Shown piece after piece: positions 37,601-48,064 of a stretch of DNA of 64,000 nucleotides. Location of the stretch: contig NC_065921.1 of NCBI RefSeq assembly GCF_024586455.1, positions 76,770,720-76,834,719 of the forward strand, written 5' to 3'. The notes below the pieces were generated by a model, which saw nothing but the letters and a program-made list of their open reading frames with translations, did not search any database and was not told where the DNA came from. The position numbers and the translations under genes were made by a program. Source of the DNA: Bactrocera neohumeralis (taxonomy: Eukaryota; Arthropoda; Insecta; Diptera; Tephritidae). Each line of letters begins with the position of its first letter. Positions within the stretch are counted from its first letter, which is position 1.

Positions 37601-40600
37601 CTGACATTTTTATGGCTGGCCCCTGTCGTGCACATGCCTATATACTTATGGGTGTATGTATGTGTGTGTATTTGTGCGTATGTGCAAATATGCGTATTTA
37701 GCTGCCGCGGCCGTGTTTAGTAACGATATTATTAAAATTTTCGCCCGCGTTCGCTAGTACAGCCCGATTTACATACGGGCGTTGTATGACATTTCGGCAT
37801 GTAGAAATGTAAAATATACATACCTACACACACATAAGCGCGCTTATTATATTTAATATTTGTGTCGGCACATTGCTCCTGATGATCTCAGCTTGTGGTG
37901 CCGGTTGGGGGGTGCGACAATGGGTAGTTTCGCAACTTGCTTATCATTAGTGTGAGGTTATGTACGAACAAGCTTAAATAGAAGTGAAAGATTTGAAAAG
38001 TTAATGATTTTCTAAATACGAGCGGTCTACTTATACTACATATACTTTTAATATATAAGCATATACCGGTACTTTAAGTACATAAAATTCATTAAAATTA
38101 GAAAAGGAAAACTTACTGTTACTTTTATGATTTTTTTCAGGACTAAATTCAAGAAATGAAAAAAATATATATATTTTTCTTATATATATTTTTTTTATTT
38201 TTTTCTTTTTATTATATTTTGCATAATATTTTATTTATTGGGTAGTCGAAAAAGTCTTTTCGTATTTTGTCAATAGATGTCGTTGCAGTCGTATATCTCC
38301 AGTACTACCAATCACATTGTATCATATTATATAGTGTTGGAAAGGTGAGATTTTAAGCTTTATTTAACCAAAAAAGAATTCAATTCGGGGCAGTTGATAA
38401 AAAGTTACAGCTGTTCAAAAATTAGTGATAATAATGAAGAAATTCGCTATATTTTGAAGTATTGAAGTTTGATTGGTAATACGAAAATACTTTTTCGGCT
38501 ACTAATATGTATATAAATACAGTAAAAACATACATTTTTTATATAAATATTAAATGCTAAAATATACATATCTTCTATATATGTACATATTATGCACCTT
38601 ATTATTTTATTGCTCAAAGTGTTCAAATTTGTTCCGGAAATATCACAAATCAGCAAGTAACCTTAGAACATGGGCATAATGAATTAAACACACAACATGT
38701 ACAATATGTATAACCCAAGTATACTCGCAAATATACTGCCACCCACTACTACCACAAAGCACAAAGGTCATTGTCTCGCTCTGTATGATTAATGGATAAT
38801 GTCAATACTGTAATTATGAACGAACAAAAAAGTCTATGCATACATTACGGCGTTAAAGCAGTAAAAAAATACACAATTTATATAAACGTTATGTACTCAA
38901 ATATATCTTCTATATGGTATAAATATAAGTGTGTACCACTGTTTTTTATGGCTTAAAGTGTATAAATTATACATATACAGACAGATATTAATAGTTAAGT
39001 TTTTGTATTGGAAGATAAACATACTAAATACATTAATTAGTGTTCCATAGGCAATTGATGAGAATTTATTACGTATTATGTAGGTAACTCGTTCTACAAT
39101 AATATGCTGAGCAAATGGAAATTACATTTCCTCCATTTTTGGAATATATAGTAAAAGTACTTACTAATGAAAAATTCTTTTAATACTATAAGAAAACTGA
39201 ATAAATGGATTTGTTGAAGGCGTCTAATTTAAAATTTAAGTATTATTGTTAACTAATAAAAAAATCATAAAATAAAATTATGAAAATATAATTAAAATAA
39301 ATGAAAAAATATTAAGGAAATAATAGTAATATTCTAAATAAATAATAAAAACAAAATAAATATAAAAAATTAAAAAAAAAAAAAATTATAAAAAAAATTA
39401 AAATAATAAATGCCAAAAAGTAAAAGTATGTACATAACATATATGTATGTATCTCTTCATAAAAAAATGTAAATAAATTAAAAAATGAGAAAACATTATA
39501 AATAATAACAAACTGTATAAGAAACGAAATAACAAAAAATTGAAAATAAAATAAAAATGTAAAAAAAAATAAATAAAAAATATTAAAAATTAATAAAAAT
39601 AAATAAAAAATATTAAAAATAATTAAAAAGGTAAGACACAAACATAATAAATTGTGTAGACCTTTCAAAATATTTAATGATTATACTGTTTCTCTCAGAT
39701 TCCTCCTTCAAAATTATAGAAACACAATTTTTCTGTTATTTTGTAAAGTCAGAGTTAATTTTTTATAAAAATAAAAATGTAATAAATAAAAAAATTAAAT
39801 ATATATTAAAATAATCACAAAATTTATTGAAAAAATAACAAAAAAATTAATAAAATTTAAAAATAAAATAAAAATATGCAAAAAAATTATAAATGTTAAA
39901 AAATATTAAGAATAATAAAAAGAATTAAATTGAAAATTAATGAAAAAAATATGTTAAAATAATTACACATTTTATACAATAACAATAATTATATTGCTAC
40001 TGCCTGTTAAAAAAAAAAATATTTAAATAAAAATAAAATATTAAAGAAATAATAACAAAATGTGTTGAAAAATTAACAAAACATTACAAAAAAAATTATC
40101 AAAAATAGTTAAGAAAAAATTAATAAAATGTAAAAAAAAATTAAAAAGGAAAAAATCAAAATATGAAAATAATTAAAATGTAATTAAAATAATTTACAAA
40201 TATTAAAAACACCAACAAAATATATTTAAAAAAAATAATGTAAAATAAAAGTTTTAAAAAGAATGTAAATATCATAAAAAAATTATAAATACACATAACA
40301 ATAAATTGCAAAAAATAAAAAAACTTAATAAAAAATAAAAAAATTAAATAAAATAGTTTAAAAAAATTATAAATTAATTTTAAAAATTAAAAAAATATTA
40401 AAAGCAAAATATAAATTTGAATAAATTAAAAAAAATAGAAATATAATGAAAATAAATAAAACTAAAAATAAAAAAGTGTCAAAAAAATTAAAAATAAAAA
40501 AGTTAATAATAATGATATTGATTATTTTAAATTTTTGCTTTTTTTGACACTTTAAAATTAATTTTTATTTATTATTGATTATGTGATCGTTAATTCAAAT

Positions 40601-43600
40601 ATATAATTCAAAAACAAAAATATTAATAATGACAATAGGAATAATAATAATAATAATATTAGTATTAATAAAAATTACAATAATCAGCTTCTATCTCTGT
40701 TATCAAGCTAATTATTTTGTTGAGAATGCGTAAAGTATTGAAATTTATTTTTTAACGTTTGCATTTACCTTTATTTATTATAAAAATAAAATTAACTATT
40801 ATACTAATAAAACTTTTCTCATATCTTTGCAGGTTCTTGTTGAAAAATTATTACGTTCATGTCCAGACATAAAAAATATTTATCTATTAATAAGACCAAA
40901 ACGAGGACAAGAAGTCTCAGCGCGTTTAAATGAGCTGCTTAATGCACCGGTAAGTGAAGTATTTTTCAAACTAAAGCAAAAATTAAATATTATATTGACA
41001 AATCATTGTTTGAAATCTGAAAATTAAAAATAAAACTATTCGAAAAGCTAAGTGCTGGTTATAGAGTAAAAAAAAAACAAGATTTCAAAATAAAACAAAA
41101 AAATTTAATTAAAAAATATTAAAAATTAAAAAAAATAGGAATTTAAAAAAAATATAAAAATTATAAAAATACTTTTAAAAGTAAAAAAAAATTAAATTAC
41201 CAAAAAAAATAGAAATTAAAAATTAAGTAAATTAAAAAAAAATAGAATTTCACAAAATTTAAAACTAAAACAAAAAATTAAAAAAAAAAAAAAATTAAAA
41301 ACTAAAAAAAAAATAATAAAAATTAAAAAAAAAATTAATTAAAAAAAATAGAAATAAAAAAGCTTTAAATTAAAAAATTTAAAATTAAAAAAAAAATTAA
41401 AAATGTTCATCAATTGCTAGCTTGTTGTATAAAATTAAATTTTTAAAAAGCGTTCGAGTAAACGACTTAACTCTTAGTGTAGATAATTCAATTTTTAATC
41501 AATCCTTCGATAATTCTTTCTCAATTTTTGCAATGTTACTGAGCTTTTTCTGTATTTAAATGGTAACTTTATCATCTAATCATCGCAAATTTAACATTCA
41601 AACAAATATTAGCTATAAATTATCCAATATATTGCACAAGAAAATATGTTATTCATACGCCCTGTTGACTTCAAGAGAAATTCTATCACTGAATCTTCTA
41701 CAATGAATGTATGTATATGAAAATTTTTATTAATGCTAAAGATATAACTAAACAAATTTTGTTGCCTTTTTTTAAAAGCATATCAATCTCCGAACCTGTT
41801 TTGTTATATGTGACCTGGTCTACGGAAAGGGGGCTTAGGTGTCAAAAAAAAGGAGAACAATTAATGAGATAACGAGAAACTGACGATTATTTTTAACAGC
41901 TTTTCCCAGAAAACTAGTTTTCGCACGTTAGCTCCCTTTTCGTAGACCAGGATAATGGAGATGTTCGAGTCTCAATCACAGTGACAGAATAGCAAGGCAA
42001 CATATTCAGCGCCAAAAATATTGCGCTATAAGATCAGCTGAGTAGCTACAGAAAAGCAGCAGTGTCGCATTATTGGTGTAGTTACTTGCAGCCTCGAAAA
42101 TTCCTAATATTTTCATAATATGGACTATTTTGTAAGACTCCATACGAATATCAAATATTACTCATACGCCCTGGTGGCTTTCACTATATACACAGTGTAG
42201 GAAACAAAGTTAAAAAGTTTTAGTTCATGCTTAATAACGAAGCAAAGCATTGGTTTCACGTCTAAATATTCAATTTGTTGCTACAAATATTCCCTACTGA
42301 CCACACTTCTAAGATAATATATATGGAAACAGCTTTGTTATGTAGTAAAGTAAAGGTACGTGAGTAAGAGTAAAAGTACCTGAGTCTCACACTTTTACAG
42401 GCCGGTGTTAACGGAAATTTGTTGTTAGTATAATTAGTTTACTACTATAATATATATCATAAAGTGTTTTCTTTGAAACAATAGAATAATTGACCTTCCT
42501 TGCTGCTTACAACACTAATTTTTGTATTCAATTGTAGCAGCAACAACTAGCAATTTGTCATACAATTCTATCATTTAGGTATAATTATGACTACTAATGA
42601 ATTTTTATATTGTAAACATATGCCAAATTAATGGTTTTTATATTTTTCCATTATTCATGCAGCTTTTTGAAACATTGCGAAGGGAGAAACCAAAGGAATT
42701 GAGTAAAGTTATTCCTATATCTGGTGATATAACATCCGAGGAATTGGGCATCTGTGAAAATGATCAGGTAAGGATACAAATAACTATACTGATATGTTTG
42801 TTTATTTATTTAGTTATTTTTTTTTAATGGAAAAATAATATCCGTTTTTGTTTCCAGGCGCTACTTTGTCGCACAGTATCCATTGTATTCCATTCAGCTG
42901 CCACCGTGAAATTCGATGAAAAGCTCAAATTATCTGTCACAATCAACATGCTTGGGACAAAGCGTTTGGTTGAGTTGTGCCATCGCATGATGTCCTTAGA
43001 TGTGAGTAACCATAAAATATTAAAAATGAAATAATTTTTAATTTGATTTACTATATATTTAACAGGCACTAATACACGTCTCCACTGCCTATTGCAATTG
43101 CGATAGATCCGAGGTATCAGAAGTTATATATGCACCACCCTATAATCCCGACGATATTATTTCTTTGATCAATTGGCTTCCTGAGGATATGCTCGATCAG
43201 GTAAATAAACGTAGGATAACCAAAAACATAAATTATATATATCAATTTAGGCTTAGAGCATAACATAAGTAGATAGTTGAGAACTCACTCTGACTCTCAT
43301 TCTTGTATAATATTATATTACATCTTCTTCTTCACCTCTTTTGCTTCGAAAAATATCTAATTTCAATATAATTTTCAGCTAACCCCATCGTTGATTGGCA
43401 AACGCCCCAATACGTATACATTTACGAAAGCCTTAGCGGAGCATATGCTACTCAAAGAAGCTGGCAATCTGCCTGTGGCCATTGTGCGGCCTTCTATAGG
43501 TTAGTATCCTCAATTTACCGCATAACTAGAGTAAATATAAAATTTAAGCCATAAATATATATAAATCTTTAATTCGCTTCTAGTGATTGCCAGTTTGAAT

Positions 43601-46030
43601 GAACCGTTCGCCGGTTGGGTGGATAATTTTAATGGTCCAACTGGTTTGGTAGCCGCCGTCGGTAAAGGTCTATTCCGCACAATAATGTGTGAAAAGAATT
43701 ATGTTGCCGATATGGTACCTGTCGATATTGTGATTAATTTAATGATTGCCGCAGCATGGCGCACAGCGACGCGAAAAACTGATAATTTAGCGATATATAA
43801 TTGTTGTACTGGACAACGACATCCCATACAATGGGGTGAATTTGTTAGTTATGCCATGAAACACGTACGAAAGCATCCACTGGGTGAGTTAATATTGTAT
43901 ATATCTATACCTTAAATAATTTGTGTTTGTATCCAAAAATAATTTGTAAAGGAAAAGGAAAAATATTTTTTTTTTGCCCGAAGATAATTTTATTTAAAAA
44001 AAATGAAAACATTATCAACTTCTGGCGCTCCTTGGGAACTTTAGCCTGTGTCCTCAAAGCATCTCGGTCATTTGAATTATTTTTGTAATTTTGTACGCCA
44101 AGCCTTCCTTGAGATCGTCAATTCATAAAAATATTGCGTCAATAAATAAGGTTTCGACATTAATTTCAAAAACAAAATAAAAAAACTAAAACTAATTAAT
44201 AACAGTTCAAGAAAAATATTGAATTTTTCCTGCAGCGGTGGCGCATAGCGGCAAAATTGGGAACACGGATTGGGGATATTCGCACGGGCCGGAAATGGGA
44301 GCAGGTCACCAACCGGAAATGAAATTACCGTACTATACTTTCGGTTTGAAAACCTAACAGGAAACCATAAACTGGAAACGGATGTAATTTTATTTGATTT
44401 CCGTTTTTTGACATCCGGTAAGATTTTTGAGCCAGAAATAATGTACCTTAATCTCAGTTCCGGTCCGGATGTTGTAAAACGGAAATTGTAGCAAAAAACG
44501 GAAAAGCAATTTACATCCGTTTCCAGCTTATGACTGCCGGACCGGAAATCCATAACCGTAATTTAATTACCGACTCGGATGATATTAACCGGAAGTAAAA
44601 TGTACATCCGTTTCCGTTTTGTGACTTCTTGTTAGGTTTTCGGACGGGATGTATAGTACCGTAATTCCACTTCCGGTCGAGGACCAATTATTTTCTCCAG
44701 GAGTAAGTTGTTGAATTCGAACGATAGGCAGTCACCTTGTCTGAAACTTCGTTTGGAATTGAACGGCTCGGAAATGTCCTTCCCAATCCTGATAAAGTCT
44801 TTTGGTATTGTTCAACGTCAGTTTACACAGTCGTGCTAGCTTTGCAGGGTTCAAGAAGCATAGTTTTGAGAAAAACGCATTTGAAGTTATACACGTGCGT
44901 TCCAGAGCGTCCCAGAAGCCTATGCTACAGTAGTTTACAGTAATCTTGCGAATGAGCTGTTAGAGGCTGTTTCTTGCAAATTTCGACTTCAGTCAAATAA
45001 CTCGAAGAGTATTTGCGTGACTTACCTCAAATTTTCAGATATATTTCCTGATAAAATGTGCAAAAGATTTTTTTTTTTAGAAATTCTGACCACCGTTAAC
45101 GCCTAAAACTGTTGTATACCTATTAGCCCAAGACAACACTAATATAATAGTTTAGCAAATTACTTAAACGTTCAAGGTTGCCACAAATACGATTTCGTTG
45201 TAGTACATTTCATGAATAATAAATATGCACAATTTCTTCTCCACCATACAGAGGGCTGCCTGTGGTATCCGACGGGTGTGTTACGCATGAATCGTCCATT
45301 GAATGCAGCACATGGCTTCCTTGTACACTACTTACCGGCCTATATATTGGATATTGTCGCGCGACTGATGGGCAAGAAGCCATTGTAAGTATATATGTAC
45401 ATATATAATTATAGGGATTAAGTAAATGACAGCTATTAAATGGCATTACTACTTACCAAAATTCAACTAACTTCTGCTTTAACTTTTTTCTTTTTATTAC
45501 TTTTTTTTCTTTTCCTCGCATATGTACGTTAGCATGGTAAATATACAAAATAAAATCGCCAAAGCTGTTGGCTGCTTGGAATACTTTGCTACACACCAGT
45601 GGCGATTCAGAGACGACAACGTGCACGCACTCCTCAACGCGCTGAGTCAAAAGGATCGCGAAACGTTTGTGTTCGATGTGCGCACCATTAACTGGGAGAA
45701 CTATGTTGAGCGTTATGTATTGGGCTTTAGGGAATTCTTATTTAAACAACGTCCAGAATCGCTGCCTGCGTGTCGAAAGCGTTTGATGCGGTAAGTGTGT
45801 GCGAAATATTTGAAAATTGCTTTGAAATATTTTTTGTTTGTCTGCTTCTTGATTACTAACATTTGTTTATCGTTCACAATAGATTGTACTATCTGCATCA
45901 GCTGACCAAAGTGGTGGCGGTGATGTGCACTTGGCGCTTCCTAATGGCGCACTCGAAACGTCTGAATGCCTTGTGGACGGCATTCTTGCAGAACGTCTTC
46001 AAACTTATACGATTAATACCATTTTTGTAA
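28650..46030 (+). CDS. Fatty acyl-CoA reductase (CG5065-like), 10 coding exons
   Basis: Coding exons: 28650-28889, 40833-40949, 42663-42767, 42858-43001, 43066-43200, 43379-43499, 43584-43883, 45252-45384, 45533-45790, 45883-46030. All introns are GT-AG, and the joined frame gives 566 residues ending LIRLIPFL. Known family role: NADPH-dependent reduction of fatty acyl-CoA to fatty alcohol for waxes, cuticular lipids or pheromones, at ER or peroxisome membranes. Seen: a non-conserved N-terminus (1-65), the Rossmann nucleotide-binding motif TGGTGFMG (72-79), FHSAATVKFDE (165-175), HVSTAYCNCDR (203-213), the catalytic YxxxK as YTFTK (260-264), RPSI (284-287), and the C-terminal sterile/FAR_C domain (about 395-520) with a hydrophobic tail. 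The start has a good context (CAAAATGG). The length fits the family (500-625). Every conserved motif is intact. From memory the closest relative is Drosophila CG5065; the substrate is not deducible. Confidence 0.96.
29265..29745 (-). mobile_element. 3' part of a mariner-superfamily transposon in intron 1
   Basis: The - strand carries decayed transposase C-terminus (SRFDSGLKAKYHACH for the SIQALEQNI..I segment) and a 3' end GGAATGTTCTTTTGAATG plus TTGAAGTTTCTGTGTCTTTT. It parallels 62533-63025, where the same tail reads GAATGTTCTTTCGTATGATA and TTGAAGTTTCTCTGG. Multiple frameshifts; inactive. Confidence 0.75.
29746..30360 (-). mobile_element. 5' part of a second, different mariner transposase
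   Basis: The - strand frame 30343-30155 has KDMIQLFSDNDFDVRNKKRG followed by RPPKKLEDAI, a helix-turn-helix with the GRPPKKLED motif. The next frame, 30135-29911, has HERKIILHRIVTGNEKLIYF and KNPKQRKS. In intact relatives the motif is VTGDEKWI; here the first catalytic Asp is Asn. After 29900 the pieces QMINLNHALIKN are visible. It abuts the different mariner tail at 29265-29745 with no recognisable ends between them. Confidence 0.8.
30361..30889. other. Intron 1 sequence, no gene seen
   Basis: Unremarkable sequence within the reductase's first intron; no domain-bearing open frame. Confidence 0.5.
30890..31860 (+). mobile_element. LINE RNase H and C-terminal fragment in intron 1
   Basis: The + strand frame near 30945-31045 reads VGGGIFSAKLYTRGFPLPRH followed by CSIFEAKN, resembling the first strand and Glu of retroelement RNase H. 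Near 31226-31265 is SGHSDIPGNFEA (the PGHSGIPGNExAD motif). Positions 31372-31560 give IPTCQKSRQTWYERNMGRKC then ISHCLIDRHDSILGTSYIDY, and 31620-31790 gives LLCECKSLYRK...NTGWFREHI. This is the usual order for the end of a jockey/I-like ORF2. Stops and frameshifts throughout; same sense as the host gene. Confidence 0.8.
32160..32200 (+). repeat. CATT tetranucleotide microsatellite
   Basis: Runs of TTCATTCATTCATTCATTCA preceded by TTTATTTATT. It produces an open frame (32136-32360) that is not considered a gene. Confidence 0.85.
32730..33260 (-). mobile_element. LINE fragment with 5' block, same family as 1590-2400
   Basis: CCGCTGTCTCTTAA at 32729 matches 1748-1762. Next come RT-derived words TTCCGATCCCGAGATAGC and AATGTCAGTTAACACAGTCG (compare 44785-44835). 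The block 33080-33250 (GTTTTTACGTGG, then CTTTTGGCTACCCACAGGAT and CTTGGTCTAAAACCGGTAGT) matches 2235-2400. As at 1.6-2.4 kb, the 5' block is joined to downstream RT sequence, with endonuclease and most RT absent. Confidence 0.7.
33385..34140 (+). mobile_element. Degenerate mariner-superfamily transposase, copy A
   Basis: + strand pieces: TNQASVPEDRNLSIPRRSQE with LELSQTTNWQILRKNFDLS, then KIIFFNEAHF (first catalytic Asp reads Asn), LTVXYGFWSDGIIGPYLFWY, and near 33955-34020 WPPRSCDLTRLDYFLWGYLK. Same family type as 4057-5245 (RSCxLTxLDYFLWGY). Frame breaks every 30-60 codons. Confidence 0.8.
34141..34460 (+). mobile_element. Degenerate mariner-superfamily transposase, copy B
   Basis: Begins with sequence equivalent to the IQNRACARNEDAQSFQATSL region, then in the 34216-34458 frame IHVFSDEAYFWLNGYVNKQN followed by YRIWNKEQPEEIQ. 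This corresponds to the FSDEAHFGLNDFV region of 4057-5245. It repeats a protein segment already present in copy A, so it is a second insertion or duplication lying head-to-tail with it. Confidence 0.75.
34461..35149. other. Intron 1 sequence; short GGATGC minisatellite
   Basis: Contains GGATGCGGATGCGGATATGA and related hexamer repeats at about 34665-34700. A - strand open frame (35296-34889) has no domain and partly overlaps LINE-derived DNA. No gene called. Confidence 0.5.
35150..36560 (+). mobile_element. Non-LTR retrotransposon reverse transcriptase fragment in intron 1
   Basis: + strand, in changing frames: PDHEEVRIAITRLKNNKGTG followed by AGGFPAELFKCGGEELI (35423-35535, RT domains 0-1), NIAYKVPPSVLRERLKPTAN KVIGSA (35650-35720), HHFFVDLXAAFDSTKRTC (catalytic-region A), FGISTKLIRLCKLPLRN, and FDIKRGFRQSDSL (the GxRQGDxLS motif). 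Then the tail: VNEDKTRYLLSSNK, SSHSRLDSHFTVDSHNVEVI, DDFVYLRTSINTNNNASL, FYKSLIIPVLL and ERNVLRKIYG. The YADD catalytic region is deleted between about 36000 and 36030. Same family as 1590-2400; the most complete RT copy in the window. Confidence 0.85.
36561..37377. other. Intron 1; unassigned 87-codon open frame at 36794-37057 (+)
   Basis: The frame reads MGDWLKRVEDAANGRSINSA... and ends ...RTLFEVYFNPFKSD. Its amino-acid composition is balanced rather than AT-driven, and it is co-oriented with the host gene. No domain is recognised, there is no matching splice partner, and the size is compatible with chance. Not called as a gene. Confidence 0.25.
37378..37452 (+). repeat. Tandem duplication of about 55 bp
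   Basis: TATTACATATATACAGTTA followed by TGTAGTTGTTATTATTGTTG is repeated as TATTACATATATACAGTTA followed by GCTAGTTGTTGTTATTGTTG. This is a simple two-copy duplication in intron 1. Confidence 0.75.
38238..38505. mobile_element. 268-bp mariner-type MITE in intron 1
   Basis: The left end TTGGGTAGTCGAAAAAGTCT and the right end (reverse complement) TTAGTAGCCGAAAAAGTATT both continue TTCGTATT. The element is flanked by TA at 38236-37 and 38506-07, as expected for Tc1/mariner. The interior (ATGTCGTTGCAGTCGTATAT, then AAAGGTGAGATTTTAAGCTT) resembles mariner subterminal/5' UTR sequence, but no transposase remains, so this is an internally deleted derivative. Confidence 0.85.
39230..40620. other. 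A-rich low-complexity intron sequence
   Basis: Almost only AAAAATTAAAAATAATAAA-type sequence on the + strand. A 118-codon - strand frame at 39668-39312 is all Phe, Leu, Ile and Tyr and is a product of this composition. Ends about 200 bp before the exon 2 acceptor at 40831. Confidence 0.8.
41040..41410. other. A-rich low-complexity sequence in intron 2
   Basis: Repeated AAAAATTAAAAA with almost no G or C, immediately downstream of exon 2. Nothing else seen in it. Confidence 0.8.
41809..41951 (-). mobile_element. MITE copy 2 (inverted relative to 26497-26643), intron 2
   Basis: Starts TGTGACCTGGTCTACGGAAA. The interior is the reverse complement of the 26497-26643 element (AAAGGAGAACAATTAATGAG, then AACTGACGATTATTTTTAAC). 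The right terminal repeat ends CGTAGACCAGG, and its last few bases are lost. Clearly the same family with few differences. Confidence 0.85.
44304..44685. mobile_element. 382-bp foldback element in intron 7
   Basis: Inverted arms of about 95 bp. The left arm runs GGTCACCAACCGGAAATGAA, then ACCGTACTATACTTTCGG, AAAACCTAACAGGAA and GGAAACGGATGTA. The right arm, reverse-complemented, runs GGTCCTCGACCGGAAGTGGA, ACGGTACTATACATCCCG, AAAACCTAACAAGAA and GGAAACGGATGTA. The centre contains further CGGAAACGGATGTA-type inverted copies. Non-coding; it causes open frames on both strands here that are artefacts. Confidence 0.85.
44695..44870 (-). mobile_element. LINE reverse-transcriptase fragment in intron 7
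   Basis: GGCAGTCACCTTGTCTGAAA and TCGTTTGGAATTGAACGGCT, then TTCAACGTCAGTTTACACAG and CGTGCTAGCTTTGCAGGG, are the reverse complement of the region that encodes SEPFDIKRGFRQSDSL at about 35890-36000. About 170 bp remain, directly beside the foldback element. Confidence 0.75.
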
Positions 46031-46500
46031 TATTCAAAACGGACGGTGCAGTGCAGTTGAATTATATATATATATATATAAATAAATAAATACATATGTA
46101 GCAGCAAAAGCAGTAGTGGGGAGAAGAAATAACAAAACGCTCTTATGCTGTTATAATTGCATAAATATTTAAATTAATTGTGTATGAAATGTTTACTTGA
46201 TACAATATATACGTATATATATATATTTGTATTTATATGCATATATTATTATAAATATATTTTTTGTTATTGTTTTTTTTTTCATTTTTGTCTATATTTT
46301 ACGGCAGTTAAGTTTAAATTAATTTAATTATTTTCATTTATAATTTTTGTATTGTAATAAAATTGTAAACGAACGAAGGAGAAAGAAGTAATAAATTAAT
46401 TAAAACAACAATAAAAAAATATTAAGTCGAAGGGTTAGTAGTAAAGCAAAAATAATTAATAAAGCAAAATTATGATACAAAAAAAGGCGTAGACATATTA
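46031..46500 (+). terminator. 3' UTR and candidate poly(A) signals of the reductase gene
   Basis: AATAAA occurs at 46081-46086, within 60 bp of the stop codon, in a TATATA/AATAAATAAA run, and again at 46356-46361. The AT-rich context offers many further candidates, so the true cleavage site cannot be chosen by eye. Confidence 0.5.
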
Positions 46501-47955
46501 GTGTGTGAGATTAAAAATTAAAAAAAAAAATAAAATAAATTTAAAAAAATTATAAATAAATAAAAAAAAATTATAAATAAATAAAAAATAAACAAATGAA
46601 CGATAACAAATATTTGCAATTACGCTAAAGCATATACAGCTATAGCATATAATGCGCATTCTTTAAAATGTGTTACCAAATAAAGCAGCGCATTAAGTAA
46701 AAAAAAAATAAATAAAATAATAAATAAAGTGCAAATGCAAAATTTTCAAAAAATTATGAAAACAAAAACAAAAAAAAAACATTTTGTATGAACCTTAAGC
46801 CAAGCAATGCAGCACAAGTCTATGTATTTTGCCTTTTTAACCTTCATTTCATTTCACAAATTTTAAGCTTTTACGAAATGCATGCAAATTAAAAAAAAAA
46901 AATTAGCAGAAAATCGTATTTATAGTAAATTATGATTTTTTTGCAATTTAGTGCATGCAAAAGCGCCGAAAAAAAATATTTTTTTATAGTTTGCTGCTTA
47001 AATATAATAATAAAATAATTTTTTTTATTCAATTGGTTTGCCAGGCAAAGCAATAAAAGCAATTTCATTGGCATATAATTAGGTAAAGTTACAAACAAAC
47101 TATTATATATACGATTATATACAAATATACGCATATATTAGCATATATGAAATATTGAAATATTTCCAATAAAGACACTAGCAAGTGAAATGGTTTAGTT
47201 TAAACAAATAAAAGCTAAATTTAATTTACCAAAATAAAGAAAAAAATATATTAAAAAACGCAAATGAAAGTAAAAAAGGTTATTTAAATAAAAGTGCATG
47301 GAAGAGCAACTAAATAAAAGCATTATAAGTCTAATAGCAATCGTAGTTTTACAATTAATTAATTAATTAATTAATTATATTGAGCATTTGGTTAGCGAGT
47401 AATTAAAATAAAGCAGAAAAATAAACAAAATTTAATAAAAATTAATTGAAAGAAAAAATAAAAATTAATTGAATAAAATTTAATTGAAAAAAATAAAGAT
47501 TAATTGCAAAAAAAATCGCAAAAAAAACTTGAAAATGTAATTAAAGCAGACACGTAAAATTTTGAAGCGCATAGTACATATAAATGATAAAACAAAAAAA
47601 AAAGCATAATAATATACAAATTTAAATGCAGACATTTTAAGAGGCATTAAATTTACATAGAGCATACAACAACACTACAGTCAACGGCAGTTTACAAGTA
47701 TAAGTAGACACAGGTGTACGAAAGAATGATATAAGCAAAGTATGAAAATACAAAACAAAATAAATTGCTTGTTATAAATTACTTTACATTACAAAAACAA
47801 AAGCAAAAAACAATTTATTAAATAAATAAATAATGAATGAAGATACAAAAAAAATGTAATAGCGAACTAAATTTATGCATTAAAATTATGAAAATAAAAT
47901 TAATAAGTATGAAATAAAATAAAAAGTGAAAAACAAGAATATTTTGAAATCATTT
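46501..47955. other. A-rich intergenic low-complexity sequence
   Basis: Continuous AAATAAATAAAAAA and TTAATTGAAAAAAATAAA sequence, including TTAATTAATTAATTAATT at 47355-47375. No gene seen. Confidence 0.7.
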
Positions 47956-48064
47956 TTATAACGTGAGCAGGGTATATGAAGTATGCAGCGGTATTTGTAA
48001 CAACTAAAATGAAAGAAACAATCTCCGTCTGTCCCTCAGCTTTTGAGATATCGTTTAAAAATTA
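47956..48064. repeat. Dispersed repeat, left half interrupted by a mariner
   Basis: Contains GAGCAGGGTATATGAAGTAT and CTTTTGAGATATCGTTTAAAA. The sequence resumes at 48957 after the mariner insertion with ACAACTATAGCTTATAGCTG (- strand words shared with 6040-6070). The pre-insertion order is inferred. Confidence 0.45.

Noticed and set aside
44077..44553. 158-codon open frame on the - strand
   Set aside because: It runs through the foldback element. Its serine/proline-rich sequence mirrors the palindromic repeat, and the + strand has a matching artefact.
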